Shown: positions 7,897 through 17,056 of the stretch, piece by piece
Position numbering within the stretch: position 1 is the first letter of the stretch
Layout of the letters: the number at the start of each line of letters is the position of its first letter
From: Tardiphaga robiniae
Lineage (GTDB): Bacteria > Pseudomonadota > Alphaproteobacteria > Rhizobiales > Xanthobacteraceae
Direction: 5' to 3'
Assembly (NCBI RefSeq): GCF_013359755.1
Contig: NZ_JABMCJ010000092.1
Span: 1-64,000 of the forward strand
Length of the DNA: 64,000 nucleotides
Position numbers and translations under genes: made by a program
Notes under the pieces: generated by a model
Told to the model about the DNA's origin: nothing
Databases searched by the model: none
The model's input: only the letters and a program-made list of their open reading frames with translations

Positions 7897-9537
7897 ATGG
7901 AAACGTTGATGCTTCCCCTCTCGCCGCGCTTCATCGTTTTGACGATCTGCGGGGTCGCAACCTTGCTGCTGGTCGGCATCGGCATTCACGACCCGAAAGT
8001 CATCCCTCTCGTTGTCATCCCGGTCATCGTCTTCGGCGGCCTGACCGTGCTTGGCATTCACGACGTGCTCCAGAAGGACCATGCGGTTCTGCGCAACTAT
8101 CCGATCTCGGCGCATATCCGCTTCCTGCTCGAAGAAATCCGTCCGGAGATGCGGCAGTATTTCTTCGAGAGCGAAAAGGATGGCATGCCGTTCAGCCGCG
8201 ACACCCGCGCGGTGGTCTATCAGCGTGCCAAGATGGTGCTCGACAAGCGTCCCTTCGGCACCCAGAAGAACGTCTACGAAGAGGGCTATGAGTGGATGCA
8301 CCATTCGGTCGCGCCGCGGCCGCATGCGACTGAGCAGTTCCGCATCACCATCGGCGGCCCGGATTGCCTCAAGCCTTATTCGGCTTCGGTACTGAACATC
8401 TCGGCTATGAGCTTTGGTGCACTCAGCCCCAATGCGATCCGCGCGCTGAATGCTGGCGCCAAGCGTGGTGAATTCGCGCATGACACTGGAGAAGGCGGCG
8501 TCAGTCCGTATCATCAGGAGAACGGCGGCGACCTGATCTGGGAGGTCGGCTCCGGCTATTTTGGTTGCCGCACGCGTGATGGCAACTTCGATCCCGACGC
8601 CTTCGCGAAGCTTGCCGTCAACGATCAGATCAAGATGGTCGAGCTCAAGATCAGCCAGGGCGCAAAGCCGGGCCACGGTGGCGTGTTGCCGGCGGCAAAA
8701 GTGTCGGAAGAAATCTCGCGCATCCGCGGCGTCGCCATGGGCGAGGACTGTATCTCACCAGCCTATCACAAGGCGTTTTCAACACCAATCGAGATGATGG
8801 AGTTCATCGACAAGATGCGCCGTCTGTCCGGCGGTAAGCCCGCCGGCTTCAAGCTGTGCATCGGTCATCCCTGGGAATTTCTCGCGATCTGCAAGGCGAT
8901 GCTGCAGACCGGCATCTATCCGGATTTCATCGTGGTCGATGGCAATGAAGGCGGCACGGGCGCGGCGCCGCTGGAGTTCATGGATCATTTGGGCATGCCG
9001 ATGCGCGAGGGCGTCAACTTCGTGCACAATGCGCTGATCGGCATCGGCGCGCGTGACCGCATCAAGATTGGCGCCTCCGGCAAGATCGCAACCGCCTTCG
9101 ATATCGCCCGCGCCATGGCGCTCGGTGCCGACTGGTGTAATTCGGCGCGCGGCTTCATGTTCGCACTAGGTTGCATCCAGTCACTGAGCTGCCACACCGA
9201 TCGTTGCCCGACCGGCGTCACGACGCAGGACCCCACGCGCAATCGCGCCCTCGCTGTGCCTCAGAAGACCGATCGCGTTTACAACTATCACGAGGCGACG
9301 TTGCATGCGCTGGCTGAGCTGATCGCGGCAGCCGGGCTCGCTCATCCGCAGGATATTCGTCCGATCCATTTCTCGCATCGCGCCTCCAGCACGGATGTTC
9401 TGTCCTTCACGCGGATGTATCCGGCGCTGCGCCACAACGAGCTGGTCGATGGCACCGGCGACAAGCGCTTTCGCGATGCATGGGAGATGGCGCAAGCGGG
9501 CTCGTTCCTGCCGGCGGCCCTGGAACGTTCGGCCTAG
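7897..9537 (+). CDS. FMN-binding glutamate-synthase-like protein (GltB central domain family)
   Basis: About 546 residues. Two hydrophobic segments at the N-terminus (roughly residues 8-28 and 33-52) suggest membrane anchoring. The rest is the TIM-barrel FMN and Fe-S domain of glutamate synthase. Landmarks are ISAMSFGALSPNAIRALN, GEGGVSPYHQENGGDLIWE, GAKPGHGGVLPAAKV, DGNEGGTGAAPLEFMDH and the cluster-binding CHTDRCPTGV. The amidotransferase and beta-subunit domains are absent, so it is not a complete GOGAT. Relatives are often annotated FMN-binding glutamate synthase family with unproven activity. The ATG at 7897 follows CAGGA at good spacing, and earlier in-frame ATGs at 7843 and 7879 lack one. 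Confidence 0.88.
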   Translation: METLMLPLSPRFIVLTICGVATLLLVGIGIHDPKVIPLVVIPVIVFGGLTVLGIHDVLQKDHAVLRNYPISAHIRFLLEEIRPEMRQYFFESEKDGMPFSRDTRAVVYQRAKMVLDKRPFGTQKNVYEEGYEWMHHSVAPRPHATEQFRITIGGPDCLKPYSASVLNISAMSFGALSPNAIRALNAGAKRGEFAHDTGEGGVSPYHQENGGDLIWEVGSGYFGCRTRDGNFDPDAFAKLAVNDQIKMVELKISQGAKPGHGGVLPAAKVSEEISRIRGVAMGEDCISPAYHKAFSTPIEMMEFIDKMRRLSGGKPAGFKLCIGHPWEFLAICKAMLQTGIYPDFIVVDGNEGGTGAAPLEFMDHLGMPMREGVNFVHNALIGIGARDRIKIGASGKIATAFDIARAMALGADWCNSARGFMFALGCIQSLSCHTDRCPTGVTTQDPTRNRALAVPQKTDRVYNYHEATLHALAELIAAAGLAHPQDIRPIHFSHRASSTDVLSFTRMYPALRHNELVDGTGDKRFRDAWEMAQAGSFLPAALERSA

Positions 9538-9543
9538 ATTATC

Positions 9544-9620
9544 GTAGCCCGGATAGCGCTGCGGTATCCGGGACCGTGCGTGTGGCGATCCCGGATTATC
9601 GCTGCGCTCATCCGGGCTAC
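9544..9620. repeat. GTAGCCCGGA palindromic repeat
   Basis: GTAGCCCGGA at 9544-9553 is inverted at 9611-9620, and the interior contains ATCCGGG-type blocks in both directions (9575-9582 and 9588-9594). Repeats with this wording are common between genes in Bradyrhizobium-like genomes. It lies between convergent genes (FMN protein and porin), where it may serve as a bidirectional transcript end. Confidence 0.75.
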
Positions 9621-9640
9621 AAACGGCGCAGGATGTGTCG

Positions 9641-11626
9641 TCAGAACTCGCCGTGCAATCGGCCTGAGAAGATCGAGACCGGCCCGCGATCCTTGTTATA
9701 GGCAGGGTTCGCAATCAGCTGGTAGTCGGCCGTGAGGGTGAAGTTCTTGTCGATGGCATAGGCGTAATAGGTTTCGAGAATGCGCTCGGTGCCGTAATTT
9801 AGCCGTCCGTCGCCGATCAGCAATCCGTTGCCGCCAGCGGCGAGGAAGTCGCGATGCGCAGCGGACAGGCCGTTGATCGCGCCGCCAAGGCCGATCGTGT
9901 CATTGGCGCGGCCCCAATGGCTACCCTTGATCGAGACGCCAGCAGAGACGCTGCGGTCGATATCGGTGAAGGACAGGATCTCGTTCTGGCCATCGTTCCA
10001 GCTGACGCGGCCGAAGATGCCGACGTCAGTGGCAACCTGCTGCTCACCGTTGACGTAGAAGCCGTATTTATCGCTGGCGCGGCGGATCGAGGACATCACG
10101 TCGTTGATATCCAGCGTGGGATCATTGGCCTCGATCGCCAGTGCGCCGCGATAGCTGCCGGTATTGCCGCGATTGATGAAGGCACCGACGCGCAACTTGC
10201 CGGGCTGGTCGAAGATCTGGTGACGCTCCTCGAATTCGACGACCGCGCCGCCAGTCTTGAAGGTCAGGACGTCGTTGTTAGGCTGCGCCGGCACTTGAAA
10301 CAGGCCGGCTCGGATCGCCCACTCCTTGCGGTTCAGTTCAACGATGGCGCCGCGGGTGAAGCCCGGCAGGTCGGCTGGAAAGTCGTAAGCGGCCGATGAC
10401 CACATTGCCCAGTTCATGAAGTCGGCGCGCGGATCCTTGGCGTAGGAATTGCCATCGAAGAAATCACCCACCGCGAAGCGTCCGACCGTGAGCGTGATGC
10501 GGTCGATATCGCGCTTGCCTGCCAATTGATTGGCGGCGTCGGGGACGTCTTCCTGCTCGCCGCCGAGGCCAAGTGTCTGGCGGAAGTAATAGCGCTGCAT
10601 CCGAAAGCGCGGAAACGGCGCGCCGCCCTTTTGCGCCTCGCCATTGGGGAAGCCGGCGAGGCCGAGCGTGGAGTTGAGGCCGAAGCCCTGCGCCAGCTCG
10701 GGATTGAGATAGAGCTCACCGCCCTGCCACAGTCGCCAGCCGAGGAACGCCGTCGTCGTAAAGGTCTCGCGCCCTTGGCCGCCGCCAGGAAGGCTGTTGG
10801 TGCCTTCATAGGGCGAGCGAATCCGCGGATAGGCGGACGCGATGAAAGTGGTCTGGGCGTGAACGTTCCAGTCTGTCGATTCCGGCAGCACAATCTTGCC
10901 GGTGATGGGAGCTGACGGCAACCACGGCGGCGTGTCCCACAGCCGATAATTCAAGCCGACTTTGACGGTGTGAATATTCGGATCAACGCTCACATTCGGC
11001 AGCCCGGCATTGCCGAGGTCATAGGTCTGCCGCATCAAATCGAGATAGGCGTATTCGGCCTTCGCGGTCCAGTTGCCGCCAACGGCAAATTCGACGCCCG
11101 CGCCGGCGGTCCAGCCGAAACGGGTGCGGGTCGCTGATGATATGAGGTCGCCGTCGGCATCATTGAGATTGAGCTTGGTGCGTCCCCACGCCACGCCACC
11201 GGTGAAGTAAGGCATCAACGCGCCGAAGGCGTAGCCGATGCGGCCACGTGCGGTCGCAAAATAGTCGAAGGTCGTATGGAAAGGCGCTGGCATCAACCGC
11301 GCTGCGTCCTGCGGACTGCTGAACGTGGCGTCGGCCTCGAAGCCCAGCACGACGTTGTTGCTGAGCTGCCTGTTGTAGCCGATCTGGTAGCCGCCGATCA
11401 GGCCGGTCGGCGAAGGCGGCAGGAAAACGCCCTGCGCGGGCAGCGGATTGCTGCCGGGACCAAAGCTGCCGCCGCCATAGCCGATGTGACCGCCGAGATA
11501 AAACCCGGTCCAGTCGTAAACCAGGCGGGGCGCTTTCAGCGCCATGCCGGGCGAAATATCGGCCGCGATCGCAGAGCCATCGAACGCCAATGCGCCCAGC
11601 GCAAAACCGGCCAAAACGCGCTTCAC
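9641..11626 (-). CDS. Double-barrel outer-membrane protein: Omp25/31-like domain fused to OprB-type porin
   Basis: 661 residues with a signal peptide ending near AIAAD (residue 22). Residues about 35-230 look like an Omp25/Omp31-type eight-stranded barrel: DWTGFYLGGHIGYGGGSFG, IGYNRQLSNNVVLGFEAD, GRIGYAFGALMPYFTGG, AKAEYAYLDL and the end VKVGLNYRL. Residues about 245-661 look like a carbohydrate-selective OprB-type porin: WNVHAQTTFIASAYPRIRSP, GELYLNPELAQGFGL, RITLTVGRFAVGDFFDGN, and a last strand ending GRLHGEF with terminal Phe. Each half would form its own barrel, so this is an unusual two-barrel protein, or one barrel plus an accessory. The start is GTG. Transport of sugars or small polar solutes is inferred from the OprB half. 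Confidence 0.85.
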   Translation of the reverse strand: MKRVLAGFALGALAFDGSAIAADISPGMALKAPRLVYDWTGFYLGGHIGYGGGSFGPGSNPLPAQGVFLPPSPTGLIGGYQIGYNRQLSNNVVLGFEADATFSSPQDAARLMPAPFHTTFDYFATARGRIGYAFGALMPYFTGGVAWGRTKLNLNDADGDLISSATRTRFGWTAGAGVEFAVGGNWTAKAEYAYLDLMRQTYDLGNAGLPNVSVDPNIHTVKVGLNYRLWDTPPWLPSAPITGKIVLPESTDWNVHAQTTFIASAYPRIRSPYEGTNSLPGGGQGRETFTTTAFLGWRLWQGGELYLNPELAQGFGLNSTLGLAGFPNGEAQKGGAPFPRFRMQRYYFRQTLGLGGEQEDVPDAANQLAGKRDIDRITLTVGRFAVGDFFDGNSYAKDPRADFMNWAMWSSAAYDFPADLPGFTRGAIVELNRKEWAIRAGLFQVPAQPNNDVLTFKTGGAVVEFEERHQIFDQPGKLRVGAFINRGNTGSYRGALAIEANDPTLDINDVMSSIRRASDKYGFYVNGEQQVATDVGIFGRVSWNDGQNEILSFTDIDRSVSAGVSIKGSHWGRANDTIGLGGAINGLSAAHRDFLAAGGNGLLIGDGRLNYGTERILETYYAYAIDKNFTLTADYQLIANPAYNKDRGPVSIFSGRLHGEF

Positions 11627-11934
11627 GACAATACTCGCGATCGGTCGGGGTACTTCATGCGGCCGTCATTTCTCACTCTAGGTCGCCGCTGATCATGCGA
11701 CGAACCGTTTGATATTCCACAAAAATAGTCGATTCGCCCATAACGTTGGGGGTATCGAGGGTCGTCATGAGACAAAACGAAACAGAACGAGCAACCTGTC
11801 GACTCCCTGACTATAATTGCAACTAATTCGCAATAGCAAGAAGCAACTGGAGAAGCATGTTTCAGTGGCAGCCGATCATGACGGTTGGATAACAGCAGCT
11901 GGCCGGCACGGCTCGAAAGGCATTTGGCGAGCGC
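11627..11934. other. Upstream region of the double-barrel porin gene
   Basis: No gene is supported. The region is AT-richer than its neighbours around 11755-11850 and probably carries the porin promoter reading on the minus strand, together with its 5' leader. I could not pick out a clear -35/-10 pair or a known operator. It ends at the terminator of the small secreted-protein gene. Confidence 0.4.
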
Positions 11935-11973
11935 AAAAAAAATGACCCGCTCGGGGGGACAACCGAGCGGGTC
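11935..11973 (-). terminator. Intrinsic terminator of the small secreted-protein gene
   Basis: On the minus strand an 11-bp stem (11944-11954 paired with 11963-11973, GACCCGCTCGG arms) with an 8-base loop is followed by eight T residues (11935-11942). It lies about 65 bases after the stop of the gene at 12039-12299. It is a textbook rho-independent terminator. Confidence 0.92.
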
Positions 11974-12038
11974 TGGTGCGACACGGGGTGGATGAGGCGC
12001 CCGTGTCGGACGCAAATCCACGTCAGTCGATCAAGAGA

Positions 12039-12299
12039 TTAGTAGTTGCAGGTCCGGACGCGGCCGACATAGTTGCCGTAGCCGTCATACTGGCGGACCC
12101 AACCGCAGCGATATCCGTAACCGTAGTAGCCGTTATTGGCGGCAATGGCGCTGCCGACGACTGCGGCGCCGACTACACCGGCAGCGATGCCGAAGCCGAT
12201 GCCCGGGCCCTTGGCCTGAGCCTGCTGGGACGATGCCACGGTGCCGGCAGCGGTGAGAGCAACGAGTGCGAAAGCAGCAATCTTGGACTTGATCGACAT
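12039..12299 (-). CDS. Small secreted Gly/Tyr-rich protein
   Basis: 86 residues. A signal peptide (MSIKSKIAAFALVALTAAG, cleaved near AQAKG at about 30) precedes a hydrophobic Gly/Ala segment GIGFGIAAGVVGAAVVGSAI, then a Tyr/Gly-rich tail with two Cys residues (RCGW and TCNY). Short proteins of this composition are common and uncharacterised in Hyphomicrobiales. The Gly/Ala segment could be a membrane helix, so it may be a surface or envelope-associated protein rather than a soluble one. GGAG precedes the ATG at 12299. A strong terminator follows, so it is transcribed alone. Confidence 0.8.
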   Translation of the reverse strand: MSIKSKIAAFALVALTAAGTVASSQQAQAKGPGIGFGIAAGVVGAAVVGSAIAANNGYYGYGYRCGWVRQYDGYGNYVGRVRTCNY

Positions 12300-12490
12300 G
12301 GGATAACTCCATCCTGTTGAAGTGCAGCCATCGTGGCCTGCATGCCAATCAGTCGGAGCCCAAACGGATCGGGTTCGAGACCAGGTCGAACTATTTGGTT
12401 TCAGGCAAATTCTTTTGGTTTCAGAATCGTGTCGTCATCCGCGCGGAATATGTCGTCGTGTGAATCGCGCAATCCACGGTTAACCACATC

Positions 12491-13312
12491 TCACGCGTCG
12501 GCATCCGGTTCGCGATCAAACGCTGTCACGTCGAAGCGATGCATGTCCGCGAGTAGTTCGCAGAACGCTTTTGAGCCATGTGCCAGCAGTTTCTCGCCCT
12601 TGTCGGCTGATGCCTGCGTGGCGTCGCCAATAGCGCCGCTGGGATGCAGATCTTCGGCCTGCCACGCGAATGGCGCGGGCCGGCTTGCGGACAGCCAGCG
12701 ATAATTCTTCTCCATTGCAATCGCCGACGATGCGAAGTTTGCGATCTTGTCGTTGCGCACATGCTGCGGATAGCGCGCCAGCATGATCGATGTTTCCACG
12801 GCGCCGCCATGAATCCCGTGACGCAATTCTTCGTCGGTGAACAGGCCATCCGGCGCACCGAACCGATTCCATCCGGTGGTGGCGACCAGCATGCCGTATT
12901 CGGCGCGCAAGTCCTGCGCCGCGAGCGTCATCGCTGCGCTGTTGCCGCCGTGACTGGTCACGATCACGAGTTTCTGAACACCAGCGCGCGCGACGCTTTC
13001 GCCGATCGCAGTCCAGGTCTGCAATGCGATCTCGGTCGGCAGAGTCAGCGTACCGGGAAAGGCGAGGTGCTCGGTTGAAATGCCCACAGGTTGAAGCGGC
13101 AGAAATGTCGCCGGAATATCGGCGGGCAGCAGGCGCTGGACCTCTGCAAGATAAGCCTCCGCAATCATGATGTCCGTGCCGAGAGGCAGATGCGGTCCGT
13201 GCTGCTCGGTCGCGGCGAGCGGCAGCACTGCAATCCAGGAGGCCGGATCGCTCTGGGCGATGTCGGGCCAGTGAATGGCAGTCCAGTCGCGGGGCGGCAT
13301 GTTGGCAGTCAT
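12491..13312 (-). CDS. Creatininase-family amidohydrolase
   Basis: 273 residues of the creatininase/creatinine amidohydrolase fold, metal-dependent hydrolases that open cyclic or linear amides. Metal-site motifs are intact: ATEQHGPHLPLGTD at 34-47 (Glu36, His38, Asp47), TSHGGNSAAM in the middle and GIHGGAVETSIML near 165-180 (second His and Glu). The gene is divergent from an NMT1-type ABC importer, 88 bases apart, so the two units probably share a control region and the importer may supply the hydrolase substrate. Members act on creatinine, mycofactocin precursors, formamidopyrimidines or similar compounds, and the sequence does not tell which. Confidence 0.9.
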   Translation of the reverse strand: MTANMPPRDWTAIHWPDIAQSDPASWIAVLPLAATEQHGPHLPLGTDIMIAEAYLAEVQRLLPADIPATFLPLQPVGISTEHLAFPGTLTLPTEIALQTWTAIGESVARAGVQKLVIVTSHGGNSAAMTLAAQDLRAEYGMLVATTGWNRFGAPDGLFTDEELRHGIHGGAVETSIMLARYPQHVRNDKIANFASSAIAMEKNYRWLSASRPAPFAWQAEDLHPSGAIGDATQASADKGEKLLAHGSKAFCELLADMHRFDVTAFDREPDADA

Positions 13313-13400
13313 CGAGGTGCGTTTCTTTGGTCAATTTTGCAGGGTAGTCTGGCAGCAGATTGCTTCCTATCATGGGCCATAACGGTCGACGGAGTCCAAT

Positions 13401-14423
13401 ATGAGCCCGATATCCCTGCTGCGCGCGTTAACCATTGGCGCACTGGCCGTGATGGCCGCGCAGTCGCCCGCCACAGCGGAAACCAGGCTCGACAAGGTCA
13501 GTTTCGGCACCAACTGGGTGGCCGAGGCTGAACATGGCGGCTTCTTCCAAGCGGTCGCGGATGGTACCTACAAGAATTACGGGCTCGACGTCACCATCGT
13601 GCCGGGCGGGCCGAACGTGAACAATCGCATCCTGTTGATCTCGGGCAAGCTCGACTTCTTCATGAGCGCGAACACGCTGCAGTCCTTCGATGCCGTCGCC
13701 AATAATGTGCCGGTGGTCGCTGTCGCCGCGATCTTCCAGAAGGACCCGCAGGTCTTTCTGGCGCATCCCAATCCCAAGGTGACCAAGCTCGAAGATCTCA
13801 AGCCGATGACGCTGCTGATCTCGAAGGAGGGCGTCGCCGGCTATTTCCAATGGATGCGATCCGAGCTTGGCTTCAGCGCGTCCAAGGTCAAGCCTTACAC
13901 CTATAATGCGCAGCCTTTCATCGTCGACAAGAATAGCGCGATGCAGGGCTATGTCACATCCGAGCCGTTCGTGGTCGAGAAGCAGGCCAATTTCAAGCCA
14001 ACCGTGATGCTGCTCGCGGATTACGGGTTCGATGGCTATTCGACATTGATCGAAACGCGCCGCGAATGGGTCGACAAGAAGCCGGACCTTGTCCAGCGTT
14101 TCGTCGATGCCTCGATGATTGGCTGGTACAACTATCTCTATGGTGACAACAAAGCCGCCAATGAGGTCATCAAGAAGCTCAACCCGGAAATGACCGATGA
14201 CCTGCTGGCCTATTCCATCGCCAAGATGAAGGAATACGGTATCGTCGACTCAGGTGACACGCTGAAAGACGGCATCGGTGCCATGAGCGAAGCGCGTGTT
14301 GCCAGCTTCTTCGACAAGATGTCACGCGCAGGCGTGGTCAAGCGCGATATCGACTATCGCAAGGCCTATACACTGCAGTTCATCAACAAGGGTGTCGGTC
14401 TCGATCTCCGGCCGAAGAAGTAG
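13401..14423 (+). CDS. ABC transporter substrate-binding protein, NMT1/SsuA-like
   Basis: 340 residues. The signal peptide ends near PATAE (about residue 27). The mature protein belongs to the NMT1/THI5/SsuA periplasmic binding group, with VSFGTNWVAEAEHGGFFQA near 32 and YGLDVTIVPGGPNVNNRILL after it, then DFFMSANTLQSFD. Members bind thiamine-pyrimidine precursors, aliphatic sulfonates, nitrate, riboflavin or pyrimidine-type compounds. It is the first gene of a unit with an ATPase and a permease (14432-16071) and faces the creatininase gene. An N-heterocyclic or amide-bearing ligand would fit that neighbour, but this is inference. Confidence 0.92.
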   Translation: MSPISLLRALTIGALAVMAAQSPATAETRLDKVSFGTNWVAEAEHGGFFQAVADGTYKNYGLDVTIVPGGPNVNNRILLISGKLDFFMSANTLQSFDAVANNVPVVAVAAIFQKDPQVFLAHPNPKVTKLEDLKPMTLLISKEGVAGYFQWMRSELGFSASKVKPYTYNAQPFIVDKNSAMQGYVTSEPFVVEKQANFKPTVMLLADYGFDGYSTLIETRREWVDKKPDLVQRFVDASMIGWYNYLYGDNKAANEVIKKLNPEMTDDLLAYSIAKMKEYGIVDSGDTLKDGIGAMSEARVASFFDKMSRAGVVKRDIDYRKAYTLQFINKGVGLDLRPKK

Positions 14424-14431
14424 CCCGGCAG

Positions 14432-15238
14432 ATGGTCGAACCTGCGTTGTCGTCGAACGATGCACCCACCGCTGTGCGCCTGCGCGGTGTCACGAAGGTC
14501 TATGACAACGGCACCGTGGCGCTGGGGCCTCTTGATCTCGATATTCGCAAGGGCGAGTTCGTCTCGCTGTTGGGCTCGTCCGGCTGCGGCAAATCCACCG
14601 CACTCCGCCTGATTGCAGGCCTGATCGCGCCGTCAGCGGGCACTTTGGATGTGGCCGCACGCAGCAGCGGTCACGCTATTGGCTTCGTGTTCCAGGAGCC
14701 GACGCTGATGCCATGGAGCACGATTCGGGAGAATGTACGGCTGCCTCTGAAGCTGGCACATATGCCGGATGCGCAGTCGACGGCGCGAGTGGATGAGGTG
14801 CTCGCACAGGTCGGTCTCGCGGACTTCGCCGGAGCCTATCCGCGCGAATTATCGGGGGGCATGAAGATGCGGGCGTCGCTGGCCCGCGCGCTGGTGACCG
14901 AGCCGGATATCCTGCTGATGGACGAGCCTTTTGCGGCGCTCGACGAGATCACGCGCTTCCGGCTCAACAACGACCTGCTGGCGCTATGGCGCGAACTCGG
15001 CAAGACGGTCATCTTCGTCACTCATTCGGTGTTCGAGTCGGTTTATCTGTCGCAGCGCGTTGTGGTGATGACGTCGCGGCCAGGTCGCGTCAGCGCCGAA
15101 TGCCATATCGAATCCTCTGAACCGCGCGACGACGCGTTCCGCACCTCGATGGCCTATGCCGGCTACTGCCGCGATGTTTCACAAGCACTGATGACGGCCA
15201 GTGATGCGGCATTCAACGAGACAAAGGCGCGGGCATGA
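14432..15238 (+). CDS. ABC transporter ATP-binding protein (NitT/TauT family)
   Basis: 268 residues. Walker A GSSGCGKST is at about 49-57, the Q-loop lies in GFVFQEPTLMPW, the signature is LSGGMKMRASLARAL and Walker B is ILLMDEPFAALDE, followed by the H-loop VTHSVFES. The LMPW wording after the Q-loop is typical of the nitrate/sulfonate/taurine ATPases. It lies eight bases after the binding-protein stop and overlaps the permease by four bases, so the three proteins form one importer in the inner membrane. Confidence 0.95.
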   Translation: MVEPALSSNDAPTAVRLRGVTKVYDNGTVALGPLDLDIRKGEFVSLLGSSGCGKSTALRLIAGLIAPSAGTLDVAARSSGHAIGFVFQEPTLMPWSTIRENVRLPLKLAHMPDAQSTARVDEVLAQVGLADFAGAYPRELSGGMKMRASLARALVTEPDILLMDEPFAALDEITRFRLNNDLLALWRELGKTVIFVTHSVFESVYLSQRVVVMTSRPGRVSAECHIESSEPRDDAFRTSMAYAGYCRDVSQALMTASDAAFNETKARA

Positions 15239-16071
15239 AAGGGCTGGAGCCACTGCCCACAGTCGATCGCGGTTCGGTCGTGCCGGGCAGCGATATGCAA
15301 TGGCAGCGCGTCGTCTGGCCGGTGGTCGTGTTTGTCGCTGGAATCGTTTTGTGGGATCTCGTCGTCCGGATCGGCGAAATCCCGCCCTACCTGTTGCCAG
15401 GTCCCGTGCTCGTCTTTCAGACACTGATCGCCGACTGGTCGGTCCTGTCTGAATCGCTCGGCGTGACATTGCTGACAGCGCTGGAGGGCTTCATCGCCGC
15501 GGCCATCGGTGGCATCGCGCTGGCGCTGTTGTTCAACCAGTCCAAATGGCTGGAATATTCGCTGCTGCCCTATGCCATCGTGCTGCAGGTGACGCCCGTC
15601 ATCGCCATCGCGCCGCTGATGCTGATCTATCTGCCGCAGCAGACGGCCGTTGTTGTCTGCGCCTGGATCGTCGCGTTCTTCCCGGTGCTGGCCAATACGA
15701 CGCTGGGCCTCAATTCGGTGGATCGCAATCTGGCCGGTCTGTTCCAGCTCTATCGCGCATCGCGTTGGCAGGTGCTGCGCTATTTGCAGCTTCCGGCGGC
15801 ATTGCCATTCATACTTGGCGGATTGCGCATTGCCGGCGGATTGTCGCTGATCGGCGCGGTGGCAGCGGAAATCGCCGCAGGTGCGGCGGGTGCTGGTTCA
15901 GGGCTCGCCTATCGCATTTCGGAATCCAGCTATCGCCTCAATATTCCCCGAATGTTCGCTGCGTTATTGTTGCTGTCCGTTGCGGGGATTGTGATTTATA
16001 TGCTGCTCGCGCTGGTATCCCACGGATTGTTGCGGCGCTGGCATGAGAGTGCACTGCGAAAGGAAAAATAA
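15235..16071 (+). CDS. ABC transporter permease (NitT/TauT family)
   Basis: 278 residues with about six membrane helices; the first is VVWPVVVFVAGIVLWDLVV near residues 25-43. The helix LGVTLLTALEGFIAAAIGG starts the BPD-type core, and the EAA-like coupling loop is LFQLYRASRWQVLRYLQLPAALPF. Start and stop overlap the ATPase and dehydrogenase genes by four and one bases. It is a single permease gene, expected to homodimerise as in SsuC/TauC systems. Confidence 0.93.
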   Translation: MKGLEPLPTVDRGSVVPGSDMQWQRVVWPVVVFVAGIVLWDLVVRIGEIPPYLLPGPVLVFQTLIADWSVLSESLGVTLLTALEGFIAAAIGGIALALLFNQSKWLEYSLLPYAIVLQVTPVIAIAPLMLIYLPQQTAVVVCAWIVAFFPVLANTTLGLNSVDRNLAGLFQLYRASRWQVLRYLQLPAALPFILGGLRIAGGLSLIGAVAAEIAAGAAGAGSGLAYRISESSYRLNIPRMFAALLLLSVAGIVIYMLLALVSHGLLRRWHESALRKEK

Positions 16072-17054
16072 TGGGGACGGGAATCTCTTCGGACAAAATC
16101 GACCTGCTGATCTACGGGCCAACGAAGCCGCTGATCAATAACGGTTTCTCGGATCAGTTCGTATTGCATAAGTATGAAACCCAGCACGATCTCGAACGGC
16201 TGCCGGCGGGCGTCGCCGAGAAAATCCGCGGTATCGCCGTGACCGGCCTGGTGCCGACCAACAGCGCCGTGCTGGCGAAATATCCCAAGGTCGAGATCAT
16301 CTCCTCGTTCGGCGTCGGCTACGATCACATCGACGCGAAATATGCCGCCGAGAACAACATCCTCGTCACCAACACGCCGGATGTGCTGACCGAGGAAGTC
16401 GCCGATACGGCGCTCGGCCTGTTCATTGCGACTGCCCGCGAATTCATCAAGGCGGACAAATATGTCCGTTCGGGCCTGTGGCTGACGCAGCCTTATCCGC
16501 TCACAGTCGGCTCGCTGCGCGACCGCAAGGTCGGCATGGTGGGCATGGGCCGCATCGGTCAGGCCATTGCGCGCCGTCTCGACGCCTCGCTGGTGCCGGT
16601 GGTCTATCACTCGCGCAACCCCGCCGCTGGCGTCTCGCACAAACACTATCCGAACCTGATCGAGATGGCGAAGGCGGTGGATACGCTGATCGTCATTACG
16701 CCGGGCGGACCGTCGACGGCCAATCTCGTCAACGCGGAAGTCATGCAGGCGCTCGGTCCGCGCGGTATCATCATCAATGTCGCACGCGGTTCGGTGATCG
16801 ATGAGCCTGCACTGATTGCGGCGCTCAAATCGGGCACCATTCTGGCCGCGGGCCTCGACGTGTTTGCGCAGGAGCCCAAGGTGCCGGACGAGCTGAAGTC
16901 GATGCAGAACGTCGTGCTGCTGCCGCATGTCGGCTCGGCGTCGGTGGTGACGCGCAACGCGATGGATCAGCTGGTGGTCGACAACCTCAAGCTCTGGTTC
17001 GCCGGCAAGGCGCCGACGACGCCGATTGCGGAAACACCGATAAAGGGACGCTGA
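16071..17054 (+). CDS. D-isomer-specific 2-hydroxyacid dehydrogenase (GhrB-like)
   Basis: 327 residues. The catalytic fold is that of formate/glycerate dehydrogenases. The NAD(P)-binding loop is GMGRIGQAIARRL near residue 160, the catalytic Arg is in NVARGSVIDE near 240, the Glu lies in GLDVFAQEP and the His in LLPHVGSASVVTR. It overlaps the permease stop codon by one base, so it is co-transcribed with the importer. That placement suggests it reduces a glyoxylate-, hydroxypyruvate- or similar alpha-keto acid produced when the imported compound is broken down, together with the divergent creatininase-type hydrolase. Confidence 0.92.
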   Translation: MGTGISSDKIDLLIYGPTKPLINNGFSDQFVLHKYETQHDLERLPAGVAEKIRGIAVTGLVPTNSAVLAKYPKVEIISSFGVGYDHIDAKYAAENNILVTNTPDVLTEEVADTALGLFIATAREFIKADKYVRSGLWLTQPYPLTVGSLRDRKVGMVGMGRIGQAIARRLDASLVPVVYHSRNPAAGVSHKHYPNLIEMAKAVDTLIVITPGGPSTANLVNAEVMQALGPRGIIINVARGSVIDEPALIAALKSGTILAAGLDVFAQEPKVPDELKSMQNVVLLPHVGSASVVTRNAMDQLVVDNLKLWFAGKAPTTPIAETPIKGR

Positions 17055-17056
17055 TC

